Part shown: in pieces, positions 1 through 6,340 of the stretch
Layout: each line of letters begins with the position of its first letter
Position numbering within the stretch: the first letter of the stretch is position 1
DNA from: Desulfonatronaceae bacterium UBA663
GTDB taxonomy: Bacteria; Desulfobacterota; Desulfovibrionia; Desulfovibrionales; Desulfonatronaceae
Assembly: GCA_002299865.1 (NCBI GenBank)
Contig: DBNV01000047.1
Location: 1 to 10,420, forward strand
Reading direction: 5' to 3'
DNA: 10,420 bases
Translations under genes and position numbers: made by a program
Notes under the pieces: generated by a model
The model's database searches: none
Seen by the model: only the letters and a program-made list of their open reading frames with translations
Told to the model about the DNA's origin: nothing

Positions 1-47
1 CGGCTTCCAGCCGGCTTATGCTCCGGCAAGATGCCGGAGCCACATTA
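1..47. repeat. REP-like double-hairpin repeat, copy 1 (cut at the window edge)
   Basis: This 47-bp intergenic sequence recurs at 2222-2268 with 44 of 47 bases identical. It holds two palindromes. The first is CGGC-TTCCA-GCCG at 1-13, and its outer base pair probably lies before the window. The second is CTCCGGCA-AGA-TGCCGGAG at 21-39, an 8-bp stem with a 3-base loop. The only differences from copy 2 are the three loop bases (AGA here, TCT there). Two adjacent GC-rich hairpins in intergenic DNA resemble REP/BIME elements. No T-run follows, so it is not a classical intrinsic terminator. Family membership is inferred. Confidence 0.8.
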
Positions 48-171
48 ATCTTCATGGATATTTTCGTCCTGGATAAAGCGGTCTGCGAGCTGGGATATGG
101 GCTGAATAGTCGCTTGGACTTAAGGTGGCCTTGACGCCTAACGGGCTGAAAAACCTGATGGAGGTGCATGC
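48..171 (+). other. Leader region of glgB
   Basis: This 124-bp stretch between the repeat and glgB shows no credible gene. A strong Shine-Dalgarno GGAGG (160-164) sits 7 nt before the glgB ATG at 172. Possible -35 elements (TTGGAC at 114-119, TTGACG at 131-136) have no good -10 at normal spacing, so I do not assign a promoter. A transcript from further upstream is equally possible. Confidence 0.5.
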
Positions 172-2178
172 ATGAACCGCGTCATTCCCGGCGTGAGTCT
201 GTTAACGGACACGGATATCTACCTGTTCAAGGAAGGACGGCACTTTCGTCTTTACGACAAACTGGGCGCCCACCTCATGGAGGTGGGCGGACGTCGCGGG
301 ACTTTGTTCGCGGTTTGGGCGCCCAATGCCGAGCGGGTCAGCGTGATCGGCGATTTCAACGACTGGAATCAGAACGTGCACGTACTCTATCCGCGTTTGG
401 ACGAGTCCGGGATCTGGGAAGGGTTCGTGCCCGGAGCGCACCAGGGGCAGCTTTACAAATACCATGTTCGCTCCAAACACCGGATGTACAGCACGGACCG
501 GGCCGATCCCTTCGCCCGGCATACGGAGATGCCGCCCAACACCTCCTCTGTGATCTGGGACTTGGACTACCAATGGCACGACGAAGAATGGATGGGAGAA
601 CGCGGGCTGCGCAACGCTCTGCATGCTCCCCTGTCCTTGTATGAGGTGCACCTGGGGTCCTGGCGGCGCGTGCCTGAAGAATCTAACCGCAGTCTGACCT
701 ATCGGGAACTCGCCGCCAGGCTCCCCGGCTATGTCGGCGAGATGGGCTTCACCCACGTGCAACTGCTCCCGGTCATGGAGCATCCGTTTTACGGTTCCTG
801 GGGCTATCAAACCCTGGGCTACTGCGCTCCCACCTCGCGCTTTGGCCGGCCCCAGGACTTCATGTCTCTGGTGGATCGATTGCACCAGAAAGGCATCGGC
901 GTGATCCTGGACTGGGTGCCGTCCCATTTTCCCGGCGACGGTCACGGTCTGGCCTACTTCGACGGGACCCATCTTTATGAGCACGAGGATCCGCGCCAGG
1001 GCTATCATCCGGACTGGAACAGCTACATCTTCAATTACGGGCGCAGCGAGGTCCGCTCCTTCCTAATCAGTTCGGCCCTGTTCTGGCTGGACAAATACCA
1101 TGTGGACGGGTTGCGCATGGACGCCGTAGCCTCCATGCTCTACTTGGACTACTCCCGCAAAGACGGGGAGTGGGTCCCCAACAGGCATGGAGGGCGTGAG
1201 AACCTGGAAGCCATCGACTTCCTGCGGGTCCTCAACGAAGCTGTGTACGCCAATTTCCCGGATGTTCAGACCACCGCCGAGGAGTCCACGGCCTGGCCCA
1301 TGGTTTCCCGGCCTGCGAACATGGGCGGCCTGGGGTTTGGCATGAAGTGGAACATGGGCTGGATGCACGACACCTTGAGCTACATGGGCAAGGACCCGGT
1401 GCACCGCAAACACCACCACAACCAGTTGACCTTCAGCATCTGGTATTCATTTTTCGAGAATTTCGTTCTGCCCATGTCCCACGACGAGGTAGTTTATGGC
1501 AAGGGTTCCTTGCTGAACAAGATGCCTGGGGACTATTGGCAGAAATGCGCCAATCTGCGATTGCTCTCAGGCTACATGTACGGCCATCCCGGCAAGAAAC
1601 TCCTGTTCATGGGCTCGGAATTCGGTCAGTGGGCTGAATGGTCCCACGACCAAAGCCTGCAATGGCATCTGGACGAGCAACCCGCCCATCACGGCATCAG
1701 GCGTTGGGTCCAGGATTTGAATCGTCTTTATCGTGCCGAACCGGCACTGTATGAGTTGGACTTTGAGCAGGCCGGCTTTTCCTGGGTGGACTGCAACGAC
1801 GCGGAGCAAAGCGTGATCAGCTTTTTGCGTAAGGGGGCCTGCACCAAGGATCTGATTCTGGTGGCGGCCAACTTTACGCCGGTACCGCGCATGAATTATC
1901 GCATCGGCGTGCCCCGGGGCGGCTTCTGGCGAGAGATGCTAAACAGCGATGCTGCGGAATATGGCGGCAGCGGCCAGGGCAATATGGGCGGCGTGGAAGC
2001 GGCGCCCTTGTCTTGTCATGGCCATTATTTTTCCGTAGCCTTGACCTTGCCGCCCTTGGGAGTCGTTTTTTTGAAGAACCAAGCTGCGAAAGGCGAGGCA
2101 GAGGGGGGACGCGAGGAACTGCTCGCGGATATTCCCGAAATGCCCATGGTGGACTTTTTTTTGAAAAGACTTAGCTAA
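172..2178 (+). CDS. glgB: 1,4-alpha-glucan branching enzyme (GlgB, GH13)
   Basis: GlgB cuts alpha-1,4 chains and rejoins the fragment by an alpha-1,6 bond (EC 2.4.1.18), making the branches of glycogen in the cytoplasm. An N-terminal CBM48-type beta domain (about residues 40-125, with FAVWAPNAERVSVIGDFNDW) precedes the catalytic barrel. Visible GH13 motifs are DWVPSHF, DGLRMDAVASM with nucleophile D317, TTAEEST with acid/base E370, and MSHDEVVYGK with D438. The spacings 317-370 and 317-438 equal those of E. coli D405, E458 and D526. The 668 residues fit the shorter GlgB class lacking the extra N-terminal domain of the E. coli enzyme. An all-beta C-terminal domain ends near residue 640, then a charged tail of about 30 residues follows. 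The ATG has GGAGG 7 nt upstream. REP-like repeats bracket the gene, and malQ follows after 174 bp. Confidence 0.97.
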   Translation: MNRVIPGVSLLTDTDIYLFKEGRHFRLYDKLGAHLMEVGGRRGTLFAVWAPNAERVSVIGDFNDWNQNVHVLYPRLDESGIWEGFVPGAHQGQLYKYHVRSKHRMYSTDRADPFARHTEMPPNTSSVIWDLDYQWHDEEWMGERGLRNALHAPLSLYEVHLGSWRRVPEESNRSLTYRELAARLPGYVGEMGFTHVQLLPVMEHPFYGSWGYQTLGYCAPTSRFGRPQDFMSLVDRLHQKGIGVILDWVPSHFPGDGHGLAYFDGTHLYEHEDPRQGYHPDWNSYIFNYGRSEVRSFLISSALFWLDKYHVDGLRMDAVASMLYLDYSRKDGEWVPNRHGGRENLEAIDFLRVLNEAVYANFPDVQTTAEESTAWPMVSRPANMGGLGFGMKWNMGWMHDTLSYMGKDPVHRKHHHNQLTFSIWYSFFENFVLPMSHDEVVYGKGSLLNKMPGDYWQKCANLRLLSGYMYGHPGKKLLFMGSEFGQWAEWSHDQSLQWHLDEQPAHHGIRRWVQDLNRLYRAEPALYELDFEQAGFSWVDCNDAEQSVISFLRKGACTKDLILVAANFTPVPRMNYRIGVPRGGFWREMLNSDAAEYGGSGQGNMGGVEAAPLSCHGHYFSVALTLPPLGVVFLKNQAAKGEAEGGREELLADIPEMPMVDFFLKRLS

Positions 2179-2221
2179 CGCGCTAAAGAAGTCCGGAATC
2201 GAAACAGAACTTGAGTGGAGC

Positions 2222-2268
2222 CGGCTTCCAGCCGGCTTATGCTCCGGCATCTTGCCGGAGCCACATTA
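2222..2268. repeat. REP-like double-hairpin repeat, copy 2
   Basis: This second copy of the 1-47 repeat begins 43 bp after the glgB stop. Its hairpins are CCGGC-TTCCA-GCCGG (2221-2235) and CTCCGGCA-TCT-TGCCGGAG (2242-2260). The 19-bp second hairpin is the exact reverse complement of that in copy 1, while the flanks keep the same orientation. Placed after glgB, it could stabilise the 3' end of the mRNA or slow polymerase. It lacks a U-tract, so rho-independent termination is not supported. Confidence 0.82.
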
Positions 2269-2290
2269 CAGAATGAAGCATCTAACCGCC

Positions 2291-2414
2291 ACATTGAACG
2301 AGGCTCTATTCGCGCTAGTCATTGACAATGTAAGTTTTATATAGGGTCATACATGGTTGCAAGCGGCTGCAAAACCAGACATTCAATGATTGACGCGAAT
2401 AGAGCATTGAACGA
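2291..2414. promoter_or_regulatory. Nested inverted and direct repeats around the malQ start
   Basis: Arms at 2303-2324 and 2384-2405 are reverse complements at 19 of 22 positions: a perfect 12-bp outer block (GCTCTATTCGCG / CGCGAATAGAGC) and a perfect 6-bp inner block. Each inner part also lies in a small dyad: CATTG-A-CAATG at 2320-2330 and TCAAT-G-ATTGA at 2383-2393. The 10-mer CATTGAACGA occurs directly at 2292-2301 and 2405-2414, just outside the arms. The malQ start at 2353 is in the 59-bp loop, and the alternative ATG at 2386 is in the right arm. An operator or a 5' RNA structure for malQ is plausible but inferred. Confidence 0.5.
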
Positions 2415-3930
2415 AACCAGGTTGAAACGCTCCAGCGGCGTTCTCCTGCATGTCACTTCCTTGCCTTCGAGATTCGGCATCGGCGATCTGGGACCAGAGG
2501 CCAAGAAATTCGTGGACTTCTTGGCCCGTTCCGGCCAGAGCTACTGGCAAATCCTGCCTTTGAATCCGACTTCGCCCATGCACGGCAATTCGCCCTACAG
2601 CAGTTGTTCGGCTTTCGCGGGCAATCCACTGCTCATCAGTCCTGAGGCAATGCTTTCTGCCGGGCTTCTGGACGACCAGGATCCGGACACGCTCCCGGCC
2701 GTGCCGCTGGGCCGGGCTGATTATGATCAGGCCCGGACCCTTCGCGAAAGCCTGCTGTGCAAGGCTTATACCGGGCTTGCCGCCAAGCCGCGATTGCTGG
2801 AAGACTTCCATGCGTTCTGCGTCGCGCAGGCCTATTGGCTCGAAGATTATGCCTTGTTTCTCGCTCTGAAGGGTTATTTTTTAGGCCGGTCCTGGTATTG
2901 CTGGCCCGACTCCCTGCGGCGCCGGGACTCCGACGCCCTGGCTGAGCACCGTGCGCTCCTGGCCCGGGAAATGGACCTGATCCGCTTCGGACAGTATGTT
3001 TTTTTCTCGCAATGGGAGGGCCTGCGCAGTCATTGCCGGGACCGCGGCGTGGCTCTGATCGGCGACATTCCCATCTATGTGAACGAAGACAGTGTTGATG
3101 TCTGGTCCCACCCGGACAATTTCAAGCTGGACAAACACCTTTGCCCGACCGTGCTGGCCGGTGTGCCGCCGGATTACTTCAGTAAGACCGGGCAACTGTG
3201 GGGCAATCCTGTTTACGATTGGGAACACCTGCAGAAAGGCGGCTTTGCATGGTGGGTGCACCGTATTGGACACAACATGCGGTTTTTTGACCTGGTCCGG
3301 TTGGATCATTTCCGTGGGTTCGTGACCTGCTGGGAGGTGTCCGCGGGTCAAAAAACCGCCGTCAACGGCCATTGGGCCCGTGTCCCTGCCCGCGCATTTT
3401 TTCAGGCCCTGACTGACGCGTTTTCTTCCTTGCCCCTGATCGTCGAGGATCTGGGAACCATTGACGATGACGTGCGCCTGATCATGCGTGATTTCGACCT
3501 GCCGGGCATGAAGATCCTGCTTTTCGCCTTCGGCCCGGACCTGCCCACGAACCCTTATGCTCCCCACAATCATGTTCGGCACTGCTTGGCCTATACCGGC
3601 ACCCACGACAACAACACCGTGCGCGGCTGGTACGAGGAGGAAGCTGATCCCCAGACCCGGGCCCGTCTGGACGCCTATTTGGACACGGCTTGCACCCCGG
3701 AAAACGTCTCCCGGAAGCTGGTCCGATTGACCATGCAGTCCGTCGCGGAGGTGGCGATCTTTCCCATGCAGGACCTGCTGGGCCTTGACGCCCGTTCGCG
3801 CATGAACATTCCGGGCATGGCCAACGGCCATTGGACATGGCGACTGCCCCAGGGAGCGCTCACCGCTTCCTTTGCGCAGGAACTCTCAACCTTAACCGCC
3901 CTCTACGGCAGGGCTCCTTTTCAACAATGA
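2353..3930 (+). CDS. malQ: 4-alpha-glucanotransferase (amylomaltase, GH77)
   Basis: MalQ transfers alpha-1,4-glucan segments between maltodextrins and releases glucose (EC 2.4.1.25), complementing GlgB in glycogen and maltodextrin turnover in the cytoplasm. The protein opens with the family block SSGVLLHVTSLPS and carries all GH77 signatures: VRLDHFRGF with nucleophile D318, IVEDLG with acid/base E365, and THDNNT with D419. These lie about 25 residues after Thermus amylomaltase D293, E340 and D395. The 525 residues match the short amylomaltase class, not the roughly 690-residue E. coli form. The start is uncertain: ATG 2353 has a modest AGGG 6 nt upstream, and ATG 2386 has no ribosome site but would remove a non-conserved tail of 11 residues. 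The stop overlaps the next gene as ATGA, suggesting translational coupling. Dyads around the start suggest local control. Confidence 0.95.
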   Translation: MVASGCKTRHSMIDANRALNETRLKRSSGVLLHVTSLPSRFGIGDLGPEAKKFVDFLARSGQSYWQILPLNPTSPMHGNSPYSSCSAFAGNPLLISPEAMLSAGLLDDQDPDTLPAVPLGRADYDQARTLRESLLCKAYTGLAAKPRLLEDFHAFCVAQAYWLEDYALFLALKGYFLGRSWYCWPDSLRRRDSDALAEHRALLAREMDLIRFGQYVFFSQWEGLRSHCRDRGVALIGDIPIYVNEDSVDVWSHPDNFKLDKHLCPTVLAGVPPDYFSKTGQLWGNPVYDWEHLQKGGFAWWVHRIGHNMRFFDLVRLDHFRGFVTCWEVSAGQKTAVNGHWARVPARAFFQALTDAFSSLPLIVEDLGTIDDDVRLIMRDFDLPGMKILLFAFGPDLPTNPYAPHNHVRHCLAYTGTHDNNTVRGWYEEEADPQTRARLDAYLDTACTPENVSRKLVRLTMQSVAEVAIFPMQDLLGLDARSRMNIPGMANGHWTWRLPQGALTASFAQELSTLTALYGRAPFQQ

Positions 3931-5060
3931 AACACATCCTGATTATTTTCGTTCTTCTCGCGGCTCCATGGCTGCCGTCCACTCCGGCCGTCCATGCCGA
4001 ACCGTCTCTGGAACAGGCGCTGAAACTTTTTCAAGACGGCCAAACCGCGGAATCACTCCAGGCTGTCCAAGTGCATTTGCAGGTCTGGTCCGGCGAGCCT
4101 CGAGGGCTTTTTTTGCGGGGGTTGGCACTGGAGCGGCTGGGGCGGACCGCCGAAGCCATGGATGCCTATCGCGACCTGATCAATATTCATCCGGAATTCC
4201 CCGAACCATACAACAATTTGGCCCGGTTGCTGGCCTCCCAAGGAAAGCTTGAGGAGGCCAAGGAAATGTTGCACCAGGCATTGCGGACCCATCCCAGCTA
4301 TGCCGCAGCGCACCAGAACTTGATCCGGATCTACTCGGCCATGGCAGGCCAGGTCTATCGCCGCGTGCTCGGGATCGAGGAGGGCAGCTTGCAGGTCAGT
4401 CTCGATTCTCTGGAAGAACTCACGGTCGTTGATGGGCAAACCTTGCTGGTTGATGCAACCATGCCGACCGTGTCCGCTTTGTCCATGGTTGCCGCGGCCT
4501 TGGCCAAGCCGCCCCTTGAGCCCGAGGTGCCGTCCGGACCCGACTCTGCTCTTGTCGCCGTCCCTGTCGCCCCTGAAGATGCCCCTCTTATTCCGGACTC
4601 ACCTTTGGTTCCGGCTGAACAGAAGGCGGTTGTGACGACGCCGGAGCCACAAGAACAATCGCCGCCTTCTGTTCAGCCGGAAAGTCAGCAACCCGCGGCA
4701 TCTCCTGAACTTGAATTGCGGCAGAGCATGAAAAGCGTGCTTCATGAATGGGCCAAGGCCTGGGCCGAACAGGACGTCGAAGCCTATCTTTCCTTCTACA
4801 GCGTCTCGTTTGTCCCCGAGGATAATTTGGAGTACGCCCAATGGAAAGAGCAGCGCAGAACCAGAGTCGCTGCGCCGCCTTTCATCAGGATCAGCCTATC
4901 CGAGATCGTGGTTTCGGAGCAGGAGCAGGGGATCATTCAGGTCCGATTCCTTCAGCATTACCGCTCCAACATCATCAATAGTCGGGTTCGCAAGGAACTC
5001 CTCTTTGCACAGGAGAACGGGCAATGGCGCATCATCCGGGAACGGCTTCTGTCGCAATGA
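3927..5060 (+). CDS. Exported TPR protein with C-terminal NTF2-like domain
   Basis: The start is ATG 3927, overlapping the malQ stop as ATGA. It begins with a clear signal peptide (MKHILIIFVLLAAPW..., likely cut after AVHA, residue 24), so the 377-residue product should be periplasmic or anchored outside the cytoplasm. Residues about 26-145 form three or four TPR-like helical hairpins (for example ALERLGRTAEAMDAYRDLI and LARLLASQGKLEEAKEMLH). Residues 194-260 are a Pro/Glu/Ala-rich linker. Residues about 264-377 are an NTF2-like domain matching the C-terminus of the next gene (AYLxxYSxxF, YAxW, EQG, NGQWRI). No catalytic residues are evident. The next gene again overlaps as ATGA, so this may be a scaffold, substrate-binding or regulatory partner of the L,D-transpeptidase-like enzyme. 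That role is inferred from context. The linker codons contain a 21-bp inverted repeat. Confidence 0.88.
   Translation: MKHILIIFVLLAAPWLPSTPAVHAEPSLEQALKLFQDGQTAESLQAVQVHLQVWSGEPRGLFLRGLALERLGRTAEAMDAYRDLINIHPEFPEPYNNLARLLASQGKLEEAKEMLHQALRTHPSYAAAHQNLIRIYSAMAGQVYRRVLGIEEGSLQVSLDSLEELTVVDGQTLLVDATMPTVSALSMVAAALAKPPLEPEVPSGPDSALVAVPVAPEDAPLIPDSPLVPAEQKAVVTTPEPQEQSPPSVQPESQQPAASPELELRQSMKSVLHEWAKAWAEQDVEAYLSFYSVSFVPEDNLEYAQWKEQRRTRVAAPPFIRISLSEIVVSEQEQGIIQVRFLQHYRSNIINSRVRKELLFAQENGQWRIIRERLLSQ
4609..4682. repeat. Perfect 21-bp inverted repeat inside the TPR gene
   Basis: The arms 4609-4629 and 4662-4682 are exact reverse complements over 21 bp (left arm begins TTCCGGCTGAACAG). They are separated by 32 bp. 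A further TTGT (4630-4633) can pair with ACAA (4655-4658) across a 3-base bulge. The element lies wholly in codons of the Pro-rich linker (residues about 228-252) and keeps the frame. The transcript could form a very stable hairpin between the TPR and NTF2 parts of the gene, upstream of the L,D-transpeptidase-like gene. Origin and role are unknown: an inserted palindromic element, an attenuating structure, or chance in low-constraint codons. Confidence 0.85.
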
Positions 5061-6283
5061 CCTTCATGAAACGCTTTGCGGTCATTTTTTTGATTTTTCT
5101 TTTTTTCCCAGGCTGGCAGTCGTCTCAGGCAGCCTTAGACTCGCCCTTTGCCCGGGATTCCGGACTTAGTTTTTCCAGGCAACCGGAGATCTCCCTGCTC
5201 CATGCCCTGGAAAGTCTTAGCGAGCAGCAACTGGACCAGGCCCAAGGGCTTATCGAGCAGTTAGTCAGAGAGACCCCGGATTTTCGCCTAGCTCACCTAG
5301 TCTACGCCGACATCCTGGCGGCCAGGGCGGGGAAGCTTGAAGACCTGGGCGCTGGATTTGTCCCGGAGGCGAAGTTGGTCGGCCTGGAGGACGAGATCAG
5401 GCGGCGCTGGCATCATCATGTGCTGCAGCCCGACAGGGAGCGGACTCCGTCCAACCTGGTGCGCATCGGAGAGAATCAGCCCTATGTGTTGGTGGTGGAC
5501 TTGGATCTTTCACGAATGTACGTCTTTGCCAACAATGCTCATCCTCTCAGACTGGTTGAAGATTTCTACGTTTCCGGAGGCAAGCGTGGGCCCGTGAAGT
5601 ATCGGGAAGGGGACCAGCGTACGCCCGTCGGCGTGTACTTCATCCAGGGCCATATCCCCGGCCGCAACCTGCCGCATTATTTCGGATGGGGCGCGTTTCC
5701 CCTTGATTACCCAAACGCTTGGGATCGCAAACAGGGAAGAACAGGGTCGGGGATCTGGTTGCACGGCAACCCCACCGGGGTTTTCAGCCGGCCGCCCCAG
5801 GCCAGCGACGGATGCGTGACCATGCACAACGAGGATTTGGAAAACATTGCTCCCTTGTTGAAAGAGGGCCGCATCCCCGTGGTTCTCGCCCGAAGCGTGG
5901 AGTGGGTCGATCCCGAGGATTTGCAGCGGTTCAATGCGGAAATGAGTTTGCGGCTGGAACAGTGGCGCCGGGACTGGGAAAGTCGAGACACGCAGGCCTA
6001 TTTGAGGCACTACTCCCGTGATTTTCGCAGCGGCAGCGGCGGCGATCAGGACTATGCGGCCTGGGTCAAGCACAAGCAACGCGTCATCGCCGGGAAAAAG
6101 GAAATCAGGGTTCGTTTGCACAACCTTTCGATTTTGCGGTATCCCGAGGAGCAAGGGTTGGTCCTGGCGGTTTTTGATCAGGATTATTGGAGCGACAATT
6201 TTCAGTCCAAGTCCTTGAAACACCAATATTGGCGTCAGGAAAAAGACGGACAGTGGAGAATCGTCTACGAAGGAACCTTTTGA
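5057..6283 (+). CDS. Exported L,D-transpeptidase/L,D-carboxypeptidase-type enzyme (YkuD fold) with NTF2-like domain, Csd6/Pgp2-like
   Basis: This is a probable periplasmic peptidoglycan-modifying enzyme of 408 residues. ATG 5057 overlaps the upstream stop as ATGA; ATG 5066 is the alternative. The signal peptide probably ends at SSQA (residue 25). A TPR-like helical segment (about 43-92) precedes the YkuD domain (about 142-281), which carries the active-site signature IWLHGN (H236) and SDGCVTMHN (nucleophile C253). An NTF2-like domain fills 287-408. Helical segment, YkuD domain and NTF2-like domain form the layout of H. pylori Csd6 and C. jejuni Pgp2, which trim tetrapeptide stems to tripeptides and control helical cell shape. 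Whether this enzyme cross-links, attaches a lipoprotein or trims cannot be read from sequence. The gene ends 7 bp before a sigma-28 promoter for flagellar genes, with no terminator visible between. Confidence 0.92.
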   Translation: MTFMKRFAVIFLIFLFFPGWQSSQAALDSPFARDSGLSFSRQPEISLLHALESLSEQQLDQAQGLIEQLVRETPDFRLAHLVYADILAARAGKLEDLGAGFVPEAKLVGLEDEIRRRWHHHVLQPDRERTPSNLVRIGENQPYVLVVDLDLSRMYVFANNAHPLRLVEDFYVSGGKRGPVKYREGDQRTPVGVYFIQGHIPGRNLPHYFGWGAFPLDYPNAWDRKQGRTGSGIWLHGNPTGVFSRPPQASDGCVTMHNEDLENIAPLLKEGRIPVVLARSVEWVDPEDLQRFNAEMSLRLEQWRRDWESRDTQAYLRHYSRDFRSGSGGDQDYAAWVKHKQRVIAGKKEIRVRLHNLSILRYPEEQGLVLAVFDQDYWSDNFQSKSLKHQYWRQEKDGQWRIVYEGTF

Positions 6284-6290
6284 TCCCCAC

Positions 6291-6318
6291 TAAAGTTTTT
6301 TCTCTGCCCTGCCGATAA
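6291..6318 (+). promoter_or_regulatory. Sigma-28 (FliA) promoter
   Basis: TAAAGTTT at 6291-6298 and GCCGATAA at 6311-6318 match both halves of the enterobacterial sigma-28 consensus at every base. The spacer is 12 nt against the usual 11. The expected start site, a few bases after 6318, falls next to the Shine-Dalgarno of the following gene, giving a leader of roughly 15-20 nt. It drives a gene pair containing flgM, as expected of a late flagellar operon with feedback on sigma-28. Confidence 0.87.
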
Positions 6319-6325
6319 TAGTCAC

Positions 6326-6331
6326 GAGGAG
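6326..6331 (+). promoter_or_regulatory. Ribosome binding site for the GTG start at 6341
   Basis: GAGGAG ends 9 nt before GTG 6341 and is the only good ribosome site near the 5' end of this reading frame. It supports a non-ATG start for the DVU0524-like gene. Confidence 0.75.
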
Positions 6332-6340
6332 TAATCTTCG

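Noticed and set aside
202..1008. Long open frame on the - strand opposite glgB (268 codons)
   Set aside because: It lies fully antisense to a gene with intact catalytic motifs, has no family signature, and is the usual result of GC-rich codon bias.
2221..2268. Rho-independent terminator after glgB
   Set aside because: The hairpins are strong, but the following bases (CCACATTACAG) lack a T-run, and the same sequence occurs upstream of glgB as a repeat.
1..2268. CRISPR-type repeats
   Set aside because: There are only two copies, 2.2 kb apart with a gene between, and no spacer-repeat periodicity.
2322..2343. Sigma-70 promoter with TTGACA (2322-2327) and TATATA (2338-2343)
   Set aside because: The hexamers are perfect or good alone, but the spacer is only 10 nt, too short for a working promoter, and no -10 sits at 16-18 nt.
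2881..3831. Long open frame on the - strand opposite malQ (316 codons)
   Set aside because: It is fully antisense to malQ, whose GH77 motifs are all present. Its translation shows no recognisable domain.
3831..3926. Upstream extension of the TPR protein start into malQ
   Set aside because: It would put 32 residues before an evident signal peptide. ATG 3927 with the ATGA overlap starts directly at that peptide.
5024..5056. Upstream extension of the YkuD enzyme start
   Set aside because: It adds 11 residues before the signal peptide. ATG 5057 overlapping the preceding stop is the natural coupled start.
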